64,000 nt of DNA, taken from positions 62,161,001 through 62,225,000 of the forward strand of contig NC_134013.1 in NCBI RefSeq assembly GCF_040712315.1, in the 5' to 3' direction. The translations under genes were made by a program, and so were the position numbers. The notes below the pieces were generated by a model, which saw only the letters and a list, made by a program, of their open reading frames with translations, was not told the DNA's origin and did no database searches. Below, one piece after another: positions 38,926-51,539 of the stretch; positions within the stretch are counted from its first letter, which is position 1, and each line of letters begins with the position of its first letter. Source of the stretch: Castanea sativa. Taxonomy: Eukaryota; Streptophyta; Magnoliopsida; Fagales; Fagaceae.

Positions 38926-40119
38926 GAGCTTATTGCCATAGACTTGACATCAAATTTTCAATCTTGTGTATGTCATGGTAAGACCGGAGAGTAATATAAT
39001 TTTAAGGTGTGTAAGATTAAAGTCTTAAGGACACTATTCTAAAAAAAAAAAAAGTCTTAGGTACACGATTTCACAAATAAATTTATAATTTAATGAGATA
39101 ATAAGTTATGATTTTTTTTAGAAGAAAGATAATAAGTTATAATTAGTTTAACATTATCTATATATGGGTTCACCATTAACATATTTTTATTCATTAATTA
39201 CACTTCATCATCTCAATAAATTGTGAAAAATTATATAAAAAAATTGTGTAAATAGATTTAGTGGTTATGTATTTAATAAGATTAATGGATTTTATTTGAT
39301 TATTCAATTATTATAACATGTGAGGAGAGGGGGAATTCGAACCTTAATTCTCTTCCTAATGAAAATCAGTCAATTCCACTAAACAATAAGTAAAATGCTA
39401 AAATTATCACAAGTTTTATGTTTTATCATCTAAACTTTACAATTTGGTGTGACAATAAATGTGATTAGTGACACATTACAATCACTTTACAAATGATTAT
39501 TTGAATTGAATCTTTGTAATTAGTGACACATTAGTTTGTAAGTTTATTGTAGTAAAATTTGTGGTACTCTACTCAAACAATAATATTAACGAATTATTAA
39601 GAATAATAATAATATGAAGAGTCTTGTAACTCAACTGACATTTTTTGGTATTTTCAACAAAGATATTCATGATAAAGCTCTCCAACCCAATAACAATAAT
39701 AAAGAAATAAATAAATGGTCATAAAAAAATTTAGTTTCAGTCAAACTAATTGGGTGGATTTTGGTTCATCAACATGGTAAAGTATGGTGGTTGCCTTTCC
39801 GTCGTATTGGTTGAGGAGTGTACATAAAAGTCATACATCTTTGACATAAATCCTCTTTTTGATACTTTAATGACCAAATTTAAACAGTCTTAATAACTCA
39901 GGCAATATTATAATCCGACATTTTTTTTAGAGCGGGTTTCAACCTATTATAATCCAACATGAAATTAGGGATATTAAAAATTTTATTATTTTATAAGTAA
40001 ATGTGTTACCAATTATAAAAAATAATTTAAATATTTATTTATTATATATTTAAATATTTGAAGAAACATTAATAATATTCATTGTCTATCTTTTATAATA
40101 AAATTAGTATTAATTTAAG
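38926..40119. other. AT-rich spacer, no gene seen
   Basis: No coding signal and no clear repeat pairs. Confidence 0.5.
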
Positions 40120-40871
40120 TGTGGGGAGTAAAAAGACCCTGATGGGGATGTGGGCCTTTGGGCCATACTAAGGAAGGCCGACCTGTTCTTGGGTTTAGAA
40201 CTTGTTAGTACTACGGGTCGGCCCATACGCCGAGGATCCGAGGATCCAGCCGAGGGTGAATTTCTCTTCGGACGGACACCGAAGAACCCGGAACTTCATG
40301 ATAAAGGTTAGGGAATGACACGGACAAGACCGATGGTTAAAGGGGGGAAACCCTTGAATGTCCTAGAAGCACCGATGTTAAGGAAATACCAAAGATAAAG
40401 GCTGCCACCTCCACATTAAAGACCCTGTACCTACCACCCTGGCCGCATTAATGGGGAAGTGACACCTGAACAGTGGAAGGGAAACTTCTGGTTACCATTC
40501 AAAGGCACTGAGAAAAGAAATATCTAGGCTAAGGGGGAGTTGGGGCAACACGTGTACAAAGTATCAAAAAGAGGAGTATTTAAGGAGCAACTTAGAACAG
40601 AAAAAGGGGCTCCCGTCTTTGTAACCTAAAGGAAAGAAAAAGAAAAAGGAGAAAGAGATAATATAAGAACAACTCTCGGCTTACGTCCGAGCAGGTTGAT
40701 TTATAGTATTCTTTGTTGTTTTCAAGTGTTTACAATCTTTGGCTTGTCATTTAATCCTCAAATACTTCTAACCTGGGTTTCAAGCCCACACTCTACAAAT
40801 CATATTGTTTAAGGCTCATTGGGCCTGAGCCCGTAACTGTTCTTGGGGCCAGGTGCAATTGTGCACTTACA
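40120..40871 (+). mobile_element. Solo LTR of a Ty3/gypsy element
   Basis: A 752-bp TGTGGGGAGT...CTTACA unit flanked by a perfect 5-bp duplication TTAAG (40115-40119 and 40872-40876). It is the same subfamily as the solo LTR at 7125, which lies in the other orientation, and a cousin of the LTRs at 49316 and 60241. No internal region remains. Confidence 0.9.
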
Positions 40872-41024
40872 TTAAGCATTTTACTATAATCAATCATCGA
40901 TTACATATTTGTAATCAGTAAACCATGAATCATGATGCTTTTCATTAATCTCAGCAAAAAAGAAAAAATGATGCTTTTCATAAAAAGAAAAAAGAAAGAA
41001 AATAAAAAAGGATGGCATGATGCT

Positions 41025-41868
41025 CAAGGACAACCCTTTCACTAGGCCAATTAGGCCATTTTCTAAGGCCCCTAAGTGGAAGGGGGCCCAAAATTTTGAA
41101 AAAGGCGCATTAAAAAAAAAAAATGTTTCAGATGAAACTCCAAAAAATCTTATATATCTTTTTGATTAAAGAACAAAAAATCTGGAACATTTTTGTAAAT
41201 ATTAGTATGTCAAAAAAAATTTTGGCCTAAATAAAATCAATTATTCTAAAAATATCATCTTTAACCTCAAAAAAAAGAAGAATTGAGAAGAAAAAAGACG
41301 AAGACAAAGTTGAGAGTCTAAAGAATTGAGAAGAAAGAAGTATGGTAAACTTACTAAACTCTAAAAAAAGTAATAAATAAATATATGAGAGAATATATGC
41401 AATGGGAAAGTTGAGGAGCATAGGTGGCCACGTTGGTGGGAGCATAGGAATGAGAAAAATGATTTGAAATGAAGGTTCTAGAAAGGTAGTTTATTTACCA
41501 AATTTGTTCTTTTTTTTTAAAAAAAATCTGACCACTTATTTTGAATATTTTAAAACACTTTTTTTATATATATATATAATTAAACATTATACTAATTAAT
41601 CTATATAATTTATCTATTATAGTAAAAAGTATTATTAATTACTCTAATATATATAAATTAGTCTCATCACACGCGCTTTGTATGAGCAATGAGACTTTTT
41701 TTTTAGTATAGTGTCATAATTTTTCTCTAAAAAAATTTAGATAAGTTTGTTTTGAAGACTTGGATTAGTAGGAGAGTGTCCTATTTTATAAAAAAATTTA
41801 AGTAGAATTGGAGAAGGCTCCATTTTAGTTCTCCCCTAAGGCCCCCAAAATGTCTAGGGCCGACCCTG
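41025..41868. mobile_element. Non-autonomous hAT-like element
   Basis: Ends CAAGGACAACCCT and, reversed, CAGGGTCGGCCCT lie between near-identical 8-bp repeats ATGATGCT (41017-41024) and ATGATGTT (41869-41876). GGCCC-type words follow both ends. The body is A/T-rich and non-coding, and it includes a Helitron-like end at 41657-41695. Confidence 0.65.
41657..41695 (-). repeat. Helitron-like 3' hairpin
   Basis: Minus-strand reading gives a hairpin ending ...GTGTGATGAGACTAAT, close kin of the hairpin at 33052-33090. Confidence 0.35.
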
Positions 41869-41876
41869 ATGATGTT

Positions 41877-43180
41877 GGTCACATCCAACTACACAAGTAG
41901 GGGATGACTTATAATATCATTCATGGTTGTTAGCGAGAATTTACTCTCTTTTGTTTTATTCTTAATTTTTGAAATTAATAGTTTTGATGGGAAGGGCAGG
42001 TTCAACTTTTAAGCTACTGTTAATGTTGATGGTTTAGCAACAAAAGCTTATTCTAATGTGATTTGGTTAATCAATGTTCTTAGTTTGATTCATTAAAGCA
42101 TGATTTTAGTTTACGGGTCAAGGTTAAGTTATGATTAAACCCACTTGAAGGTGTGTATGCAGATTGCAGACTCCTATTCTAGTCAAATTCCCTTAAACAT
42201 AGGTTTATTTTTTTAATAAATAAGTTTACTTATGATCACAATTCACACACATTTTTTTTTTTCACAAATTGGTCGTCCTCCTATACTTTCAACCTAAAGA
42301 CTAATACATTGTGGAAGACTTGAAAAAGTGTACGTTGGGTGTCCTTAATAGTCCAATTAATTAGAAACTTCACCAACAAGCACGAGTAATCTTTGCTTTC
42401 TTTTTCTTTTATCTTTACCTTGGTGAGAAACCAGGAAATTTAAGATGCACGAGAGATCGACATCTTCTCATCTTTTTTCTTTAATCAATTATGTTCTACA
42501 TGAGTTTTAAGACTTTTGAGTAATTGAATAATTTGAATTAGAAGATATTCTTGTTTGAATAAAGACTTTGTTCGGTCAAAAAGGCATGTTCCTTGAATTC
42601 TAAGAATGACGACACAATATGGAGCAGCCGTTTTCAATTAAAGCCGCCCTTTTGAAGTATAGGCTAAGCTATCTATTATGTCCCTGAACACATTGTTAGT
42701 CGGTGCCCAGCAAGATAGGGTTTTTTTCTCTGCCTTAAGTCTTCGTTTTCTGTACTATTCCTCTATTAACCAAAATAAGACGCATGCAAAAGCTTGCCAC
42801 AATTTTTATGATTTAACAGTTGTACGTACGTATATAAAGATATTTTCTTTAGGGGATGACTAGTGGCCACGTACACATGACGTGACACCATATTGAAGTG
42901 ATCAAATTTTAGGATCAAGATAAATATATAAGACTAATTCTTGAGCCCAAAAAGACAAAAAAAGAGAGAAATTAAGATCATATAAGCTGCATGGTACAAT
43001 AAACTATGTAACTTGAGCTGCAATGGAATACAGAGCACAAAATGGCAGTATATATATATAGCTATATATAAAAAGCATTTAGAATGGTCTCAACAACATG
43101 GTAATCAAATTTATACCTAATAAGTAAATAAAACAATAAAAATGATAGTTGTTTCCTATTCTTCAAGAACAGAGAAAATT
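41877..43180. other. Spacer downstream of the MGCG gene
   Basis: No credible gene. It ends in a (TA)n tract at about 43191-43245 that probably lies near the 3' end of the MGCG transcript. Confidence 0.45.
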
Positions 43181-43188
43181 CATGAAGA

Positions 43189-43190
<2 letters not shown>

Positions 43191-43246
<56 letters not shown>
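43191..43246. repeat. (TA)n microsatellite
   Basis: About 27 TA units, some 80 bp beyond the stop codon of the MGCG gene. Confidence 0.95.
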
Positions 43247-43250
<4 letters not shown>

Positions 43251-43322
43251 GCTGATGAAGGGAATATTAATGCCTTTGTCTTTGATCTGCTACCATCATA
43301 AGGCATGACACATTAAAGAATT

Positions 43323-45992
43323 TTATTTTGCTCCTGCTGGTCGGCCCTTGTATAAGATATTCTTTAGTAATCTTCTTCCTTTTCTCTTTTTCTTGGCTAC
43401 CTTGGTTCTGGAACCCTGATAAAAAAGAACAGAAGTAACAAGACATTAACTAGATATGAACTATACAGTGATTATGAATATTGTAGAATAACTATAGCAT
43501 TTCATATATGTTGTAACATTTTACATAAACTTAATTAGGATTAAAGCGTCTATTAGTAGTCTGATTAAAAATTTTACAATATTATAATCAAATCATGATC
43601 CTTACCTATAAATAGAAGCTCATGACACATATAGTATGTATTTTAATTTTTTTAGCTTCATGGAGAGACTCTATCAAAAAATAGCCTTTTGCATTAATTT
43701 TTTTTATAAGTATGATAAAATTTAAACTTATAGCGTTGATTCCATAATTATTATTCTTTACTATTATACCAAGACACACCAATACATTTCTTTTTGGTAA
43801 AATAGGATTGAATTACAAATCCTTTATTCACAACAAACAATATATTTTTACTATTTTTTCTAGAATCCGTGTTTTCTTCATACTTCTAATGCATAGTTTT
43901 TGGCATACAATTGAATATCAAGTTAGTTTAATTTCTCAACTTTGTACCTCATGCAGCATCAATTAAGGAGAAAAAAAAATCGACTTCCAAATTGAATTTT
44001 TCCAAGTTCAACTTTATTTTCCTTTAAATTTAGTACAAGCAAAATTTTCTACAATATTTTACGTCTATTCCAGTTTTTTAAGCCTTGCTAGAAATTAGGA
44101 AGCCAAGAAGAGCCTGCGTTTGAGATTTCATAAAGAAACAAGACATTCGAGTTGATAAAGAAATGGGGATTCTCTATCTAGTGTGTTTGAGAGTAATTAA
44201 AAAAAAATATGTATGAAAGAAAGAAAATAAATATATACATTGACTAGAGTGTCCATTTCATTTTTCTTAATTTGTGCTGTAAAGGAATGAGGATAAATAT
44301 GTAGTATCCTATGAATTAAGAAGGAAAATGAATTAGTTAGTCCATTTCACTTTTAAGAGAAATGAATATAGAGTATAGACAAATGAAATGGACATATTCC
44401 CATGAATATATATATATATGGACATTTCCTTAATTACTATTTCATTGTCTATCGTAAAATTCCCAAACATGGGAATATGTAAATATTACTTAAAAATTTG
44501 TTTAATTCTGTTCTATTTCCTTCTTTTTTTTCCCCCTGTAGTTTATAAGTCATAGTTGTATGCTTGTATTTTTTATTTACCTTGTCAATATCCAGACTTG
44601 ATTCCTTTGGTGACTCGCTTTCACCTTTTGCTTCATCACCATTATCTGCACAAACATTGCCTACCTGTTAAAAATGCCTTTAAAACCTTAAGTACATGTT
44701 CTTCCTCAAAAAAAAAAAAAAAAACCATAAGTGCATGCAACATTTTTTTTTGGGTTGGTAACTAGTCGTATTCATTTTGGTTTGTAAAAGCTTATACCAT
44801 ATTAGTGGATCAATGCATGCTTTGCAAAGAAATAATATGCATGGGTTTGGCCTATCATATGCAATTGGCAACAAGATTTATGTCATTTCCCTTTCAATAT
44901 ATAACTTCGCAATTTAAGGTCTTTCTTTTTGACTTTTTGAATGAGAAAAAGTAAACGTCAGCAAATACTTCCAGTCGATTTTATCTTATATTATCCGGGC
45001 TAAAACAATTTCTCCATATATGAAATTCACAATATAAAAGAAAAGAAATTATTCAAAATACATTTTCTTTAATCATTTCATCATCAATCTCTCTTATCAG
45101 CCAACGTATGGCAATTGCATTGACTCTCGAATATCTTACGATCTTACTCTGCATGCATATATAGCACGTACAAAATGCAAAATGTGTCATCAATGAACTA
45201 TCATTTATTAAAATGATTGGTTGTTTTTGTGAAGAATTGTCAAATTTTTCATGAATTCTTTTTCTATTTCATGACAGGAAAAAAGAATCACGTTATGCAT
45301 GAATGAGTATATATGCTTGTGTTTGTTCTTTTTTAAAGAGACGATCAGATTTGAAATCATAGCATGTATTTTATGAAGATTGTCTTTTATCATTTGATTA
45401 AAATATCAATTGTTTTTTTTTTTTTGGTATGGATGAGATTTGAATATCAGTTCTTTATTCAATGGCAAAAAACTATACGTTTTCTTAGAAATCAAACGAG
45501 CTAGCTAATTGAAATTTTCAACACACATTGTTATTACTCACCATCATTCTTGCTGCTACCCTTGGAGTCAGAATCCCGGCAATACATCCTAAAACTTAGC
45601 GATCCTGGACCAATTATGCAGTCCCTAAAACTTGGTGATGCCGGAGCAGATATACTATCTTCCCTCTCATTAAAAAGCTCATTTTCCTCCTCTTCTTCTT
45701 CTTCTTCTTCTTCTTCTTCATGATTCTGTCTACTCAGCTTGATCTCTTCATGGCGAAGACCCTCCTCCTCAGGCACGGCTTTTGCTGTTGACACCTTCTT
45801 TCCGGGCTCCTTTTCGGTTTCCACCTCTTTTGTCTCCAACCCTCTTTGATTCTCCTTTGCCGGCGAATGATGATCAGCCTTATTATCAGAACAAACATCC
45901 TGATCAATGGGGTGAAGATTATTTTGACGCGGATTGAATTCGCAAAAGAGCACCGAGTTTTCGGGAGCATACTTTGACATGCCGCAACCCAT
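43323..45992 (-). CDS. MGCG-type probably N-myristoylated acidic/basic protein
   Basis: Three exons: 45992-45542, 44645-44581, 43415-43323. They total 609 nt (202 residues), phases close, and borders are GT/AG. The N-terminus MGCGMSKYAPEN has Gly2 and Cys3, a textbook N-myristoylation plus palmitoylation site, so membrane anchoring is likely (inference). The middle is charged, with about 11 consecutive Glu encoded by a (TTC)n tract (on plus) at about 45690-45719. Then come SAPASPSF and a Ser-rich stretch. The last exon is strongly basic (VAKKKRKGRR) and ends RPAGAK. Plant proteins starting MGCG(M/L/V)SK exist but I know no assigned function. A TATA-like TATAAAT is at 46048-46054 on the minus strand, 56 bp before the ATG. 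Confidence 0.8.
45690..45719. repeat. (TTC)n coding microsatellite
   Basis: Tandem TTC/CTT units read as GAA/GAG (Glu) on the minus strand inside exon 1 of the MGCG gene. Length change would add or remove Glu without shifting frame. Confidence 0.95.
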
Positions 45993-46047
45993 TGAGGAGG
46001 AGTGACATGAAAGAAGAGATCAAGATGGAGCAGACGAAAGAGCTATC

Positions 46048-46054
46048 ATTTATA
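46048..46054 (-). promoter_or_regulatory. TATA-box candidate for the MGCG gene
   Basis: TATAAAT on the minus strand, 56 bp before the ATG at 45992. The short leader that follows is CT-rich. Confidence 0.45.
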
Positions 46055-46059
46055 TTTTG

Positions 46060-48818
46060 CAGAGAGACAAAAAAGTCTGAAGGGTCCCCTAGCTTTTTTT
46101 AGTGTTATATATATGTAGAAGAAGAAAAAAAGAAAAAAACTTCCCAGAAATAAACAAGGGATGCAACGAGGGTTGCCGAATATCTAGGTTGATATGTAGG
46201 CATGGGAGCGATATGTTTCAATTTTACAAGCACTTTGCTAATTAATAGTTGGAGGCATTGAGAACCCTCCACTTCTATTGGTAACCTCTTATCCATTTGT
46301 CTCCTCCTCTCTTGTCCTTTGAAAGTCTGCACTGAAATCTTGACATGTAAACAAAACACTATATTTGGTCTCAGTTGTGAACAAACACTAAACTCTGGAC
46401 TTAATTTAGTCCCATTATGTTATAATGAGAGCTAAAAATAAGTTTTTTGTTCACCTTTAATTACTGGTTTATAACGATTCTCCATTTGGTTAAGAAGGAA
46501 TATCCATGCTATGCTAGCATACATATTTCATGTATATAACCATAACACCAACGATCATTGGCGGTAAGAAAAACAAATATTTATATTACTGTCACTATTA
46601 GAAACAACAACCTTAAGTTTTAGTTGAGGGAGACACAAAATCAGTTATGGAAGGAGGAAAAAAGAGAGAGATTTGTAATGCGCATCTGGGAATTTGTTGA
46701 GATAATTGAGGATACACGATATATTTTTTTAGATCGAACCATCGTTTAGAACTTGGCTTGGGCCCCAACTAAAACGGTAACGTTGTTGCACATTCTCTGC
46801 TAATTGGAATTTAGATGTACCCAACTATACTTTGACACACGCTCTCTCACTACTTTCTTGATTTTGTTCCTTCATATTATCTCATACACTTGGTTATTGA
46901 ACTAAAGAAATGTCTCAATTTTCTAACATGGTATTAAATAATTTTTTTTAATCTTTTCTAATACGATGTTAAAAATTTAAAAGTTAGCCCTATATGATCT
47001 CCATTAAATATCGTAGTAGACTCTTCTTTGGCCTTTATTAATTAGTTCATAACTTTAATTGCTAGATCAAGATTATCTCTTTCACCATTGCCATAAGCTC
47101 TTCACGTTCAATTTGATTTATTCCGTTTTGTAGGTAGGATCCTAATGAAATAAAAGCTGAATAAATGGTATTGACTTAATTACCAATCCTTAAGATGCAT
47201 TAGGAATTATATATATGTACACAACACAGGTAGTGTTTGGTTACAATAGAAATTCCTAGATAGAGGCAGAGGAGCTAAGGATAAAATACAACAAAACAGA
47301 TTATGTGATAATTATAGGAACATTTGAATTTTGTGCAGCAAGATGATCTTTATTTGAATTTTGGGTAGCAACGTGATCTTTAGAAAGTAACTTGGCAGTA
47401 TCTTTAGTCATATCTGAATCCATATCAGTATTTGAATTTTGAGCAGTAACGTGATCTTTAGAAAGTGCTTGGCATTATTTTTAGCCATATTTGAATTCAT
47501 ATCGGTTATCCTAACACCTAACAACCTTATAGTGTCTTTCTAAAATTTGATATATTATGATAAGATGATACTGTCGATTTCAACTACATTCAATGGGCAC
47601 GTCCATCTTTATTATACATTTAACATCGAGCTTTCCTTCTAATTAGGCACCCTCAACCATCTTGGTCAAGTATCATGAACCATAATGATCAAATAGTACT
47701 CTCCTTTATTGGCTTTCTCTTTGGTCATAGTTCTATATAATCTTCAAGTCATGTTACATGAACTACGTCTCTAATCAGTAACCTTTATCACCTTTCTTTT
47801 TGGTCACGCTTCGTTATCATCTTCAAGCAGAGTATTTCAGATTAAATCTTCAAGTAGGATTTATTGAACCCATGGAAAATGGGTCAACTCATACTTGAAC
47901 CACTAAAATGACGAGTCAGGGCAAGTTGACTTGACCCACGAGTCACATGGATTGACTTGTATTTTTTTGGGGGGAAAATTCTCCTTTTTCTATTTGCATT
48001 TTTTTCATCCTCTCAAATCTCTCGCTTTGTCTCACATAGACATGGATTGTTATCTTTCTATTATTATTATGAATGTTCTCTCTAAATCTCAATATTTTTT
48101 CTTATAATGTTAATCTCACATCTTTAATTTCCTCTTTCTGAGTTATTTAGTTGTTGTATTTGCATATTTTGTTTGATTTTGATTTATCCCAACTTGTTTG
48201 ATTTTGTTATTGTAATTTTATTTTTACTCCTTGAAGGTAATAGTTAATCTTTTTTTTTAATAAATAATTATACTTATAAAATTCAAAAGTTAATTTTTTA
48301 TGGATCCAATTATATTGCATACTAAAATCATAGTATTGAACTTCTTTATTGCAGACAAAAATACTGACAAACTTACTAGACAACTTGAGGTACCTCAAAT
48401 ATTAATATTTTCAATGTTGGATCTACTACTGGCATTAATAAGTTGATTGAGAAGTGTTGATGCAAATACAATAATAATTGAAATAACATAAAGAGAAACT
48501 GAATAATACTTTTGAATATTATTAATTTGAAGAGAAAAATTACACAACATTAATTGGATTGAGACGTGACACTTGCTCTTTTTAAGGAGATTCAAGTCCT
48601 TGGTTGGGTGGTTAAGCCCAAAGCTCCACTAGAAAGAACACCATTCCTTACCAATTCATATTAGCCCATTAATACCACCGCATACCCTTGGTGCGATGGT
48701 CACTCCACAAGTATAAGTGTTTGTAGGGTGTGGGGGCCAAGGGCTGAGGTTTAAGTTTCCAAGAGAGTTTTACACACATATACACTTAGATTAAGCTAGA
48801 GTAGAATTCTATCTTGTA

Positions 48819-48907
<89 letters not shown>

Positions 48908-49117
48908 TCCATTAATCACCACAATTAAAAAGAATAAAATAGTCTCTCTCTTTTTCAATGTAGGATTAAACATTTTCACTAACTCCTCATCTTCCATATT
49001 AATTCACACATCTTTACATTTATATAATCATATAAATTCATTTTAATTTATTAATATTAAAATGCTCCAACAAGTAGTTTTCATAAATTTATTATAGATT
49101 TTCGCATTTTATTCTTA
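46060..49117. other. Spacer right of the MGCG gene
   Basis: No gene seen. It contains a diverged direct repeat 'atttgaattttg.gcag.aa' at about 47325, 47353 and 47429, and an (AAAT)n plus (TA)n compound microsatellite at 48820-48903. Confidence 0.5.
48820..48903. repeat. Compound (AAAT)n-(AT)n microsatellite
   Basis: Nine or so AAAT units run directly into about 23 AT units. Confidence 0.95.
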
Positions 49118-49268
49118 GTGTCTGTTTGGCATGATTAATTTGCCAACTTATTTTTGCTACTATTCATGTGTCCCACTAAACTATTTCAGCTAATTTTTAC
49201 TTTTATTTACAGTACTTTCAACGAAAAGTTTTCATTTTCAGTATAATAAACGGGTCCCAAACAGAACT
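49118..49268. mobile_element. MITE next to the retrotransposon
   Basis: Left end GTGTCTGTTTGGCAT and right end (reversed) GTTCTGTTTGGGAC. About 150 bp; the body has the 'ctattcatgtgtcccac' type text also seen in the 9063 element. The large retrotransposon begins 47 bp to its right. Confidence 0.5.
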
Positions 49269-49315
49269 TTAAAACTTTGTACATATAGTTTTTTTTTTTT
49301 TTCCTGAATTGTACA

Positions 49316-49993
49316 TGTGGGGACTAAAAGGACCTAAGCAAGTATTTGGGTCTCGGGCTTAGTTGATGGGCTCTAGTTTGTTTTAGACTAAAAGCCTCAT
49401 AGAACTGTAGCTCGGCCCATAAGATGAGAGCCCGAGGATTCGTCCGAGGACGAATATCTCCTCGGATAGACCCACAATGACCCTGAGATTCGCCAAAAAG
49501 ATCAAGGCAGGGTTACGTATAAACCGTTGGTTAAAAGGGGGACTTAAGCGCCCTTCAGACGCAACGGTGAGAGGGAAATATCTTATGAAAAGGCTGCTAC
49601 CTCCACATTAAAGACCCTACACCTACCTTCCTGGCCGCATTGATGGAGATATGACCCCTGGACAGTAGAATAAAAAACTTTCTAGCTATTATATAAGGAC
49701 TGGAAGAAGGTGGTGGAGGGGGATCGGTGGAGTTAGCAGAAAAAGAACTAAGAACTGTAATTTTGGCATAAAGGAGAAACAATACATAAATCGTTCTCGG
49801 CTTACGTCCGAGGAGGTTCCCTTGTCATATTTGTTTATTATTTGCAAAGATTGTGGCATTCTAGCCTGTTTGTCAAGTTTCCAACACCCCTAAACTAGAT
49901 TTCAAATCCACACTCTACAAATCTTATTGTTTAAGGCTCATTGGGCCTGAGCCCACGTCTATCTTTGGGTCCAGGTGCAACTGTGCGCTTACA
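49316..49993 (+). repeat. 5' LTR
   Basis: TGTGGGGACT...GCGCTTACA, 678 bp, equal in length to the 3' LTR. A TATA-like ATTATATAAGG lies at 49688-49698. The block 'ctcggcttacgtccgagga' near 49796-49814 is shared with the solo LTRs in the window. Confidence 0.95.
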
Positions 49994-49995
49994 AT

Positions 49996-50013
49996 TGGCG
50001 CCGTCTGTGGGAA
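49996..50013 (+). other. Primer-binding site
   Basis: TGGCGCCGTCTGTGGGAA begins 2 bp after the LTR end. TGG pairs with the CCA of a tRNA 3' end. The first eight bases fit a tRNA ending CGGCGCCA (as in plant tRNA-Asp), but the rest does not match that tRNA well, so I leave the primer unassigned. Confidence 0.75.
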
Positions 50014-50041
50014 TCTAGTGCTGAAAAGGAACTAGAACACT

Positions 50042-51517
50042 ATGGCAGGCTTAGGTTCACACCATGTAGAGTCTCAGGAATCGCAGCCAGAGGATCTGTT
50101 CGAATGCCTTGAACGCCGGAGGGATCGAGAGGGTAGCGTTCACACTGAGTATCCTAGGACGAGTCGTACTCACACTAGAGGCGCTAGTACCGCCCGTGAA
50201 GATGGTGCTAAAGCCATGCAGAAGGAGATTGATCTTTTTAAGAAGAAGCTGCGCCGTGTCAGGCGCAGGCATGCTTCACCCTCATCCAGTATCTCTTCTA
50301 GGAGATCTCGGGGAAGTTGTTACAGCTCTAGGTCATGGTCACCCCCCAGCAGAACGTCCTCTGGTGAAGAGGGTGGCCTATCGGGTCGTAGGAGCAGAAA
50401 GCTCCCCTCCAGGGGCTTAGGGAACGATGCCATGAGCCGGGCGTTGCACCAGCTCTCCAAATTGCCATTCTCACGCAGGATTGAAAATAGGAGGCTCTCT
50501 AGGAGGTTCACCCAGCCCACCTTCACCATTTATAACGGCCGGACTGACCCGGGGGAACACGTGAGCCACTTTAACCAGAGAATGGCTGTGCATTCTCACA
50601 GTGAGACTTTGATGTGCAAAGTCTTCCCTTCTAGCTTGGGACCTGTTGCTATGAGGTGGTTCAACAGTCTTAAATCAGGGTCTATAAGTTCGTTCGGGGA
50701 GCTGACTAGAGCATTTGCGTCACAATTTATTACATGCAGTAGAGTTCCTCGACCGTTGGACTCACTGTTGTCTATGGCTATGAAGGAGGGCGAGACGTTG
50801 AAAGCATACTCTGACAGGTATTGGGAGATGTTTAATGAGATAAATGGTGATTTTGATGAGGTGGCGATCAATACTTTCAAGGTGGGCCTTCCAACTGATC
50901 ATGACTTGAGAAAGTCCTTGACTAAAAAACCTGTACGGAGTGTACGCCGCCTCATGGACCGTATTGACGAATATAAAAGGGTCGAGGAAGACCAGCGAGC
51001 GGGGAAGGGTAAGGCAAAAGGTTATCCCAACGGGAGAGAAGGGATTTCGGGTCGGACAGTATCACAACGGCAAGCCGAGAAGAGATTGCACAGGCGGTCT
51101 TCGGCGGCACCTCAGACAGTTAATACTGTGTTCCGAGAGCCGGTGCACCAGCTACTGGAGAAGGTCCGTAAGGAACCCTACTTCAGATGGCCCGGTAAGA
51201 TGGCAGGGGATCCTGGCAAGAGGAATCAGAATCTCTTTTGTCAGTACCATTAAGACGTGGGTCATACCACCAAGAACTGCCGGACCCTTTGGAATCACTT
51301 GGAGTAGCTTGTTAGCGAAGGGAAGTTAAAGCAGCACCTGTACTAACTTAGCAAGCAGGGTAGTCAGTTCGGCTTGAATAATCAGAGGAATAATTCATCT
51401 CAGCCTCCTTTGGGAACGATCAACGTCATCTTTGTGGCGCCGGGCAGGACTGACTCATGTCCTACTAGGGTGATGGCAGTTACGGACTCCCAAGCCAAGG
51501 AGGGGGCTCCAAGCTGA
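50042..51517 (+). pseudogene. gag of the Tat-type element
   Basis: The frame opens at 50042 and meets a first stop at 51251-51253 (403 codons). It then stays readable past TAG 51305 and TAA 51344 to TGA 51515. The N-terminal third is Ser/Arg-rich. Residues about 160-320 hold a retrotransposon gag domain (PF03732-type; key words MRWFNSLKSGSISSF and FTIYNGRTDPGEHVSHF). A zinc-knuckle-like C-x2-H-x4-H-x4-C sits across the first stop (CQYH ... GH ... NC). The pol frame is different; the change occurs near 51505-51515, at a G-run. Whether that shift is natural or a lesion I cannot tell. Confidence 0.85.
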
Positions 51518-51539
51518 AGAGATTGAAGCTAAACGTGCC

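Noticed and set aside
39300..39380. tRNA-like 'gaattcgaacctt' sequence
   Set aside because: No acceptor stem or anticodon arm around it; I found no tRNA gene in the window.
7125..40871. The two solo LTRs as ends of one 33-kb element
   Set aside because: They are in opposite orientation and have different target duplications (ACTAA and TTAAG), and host genes lie between.
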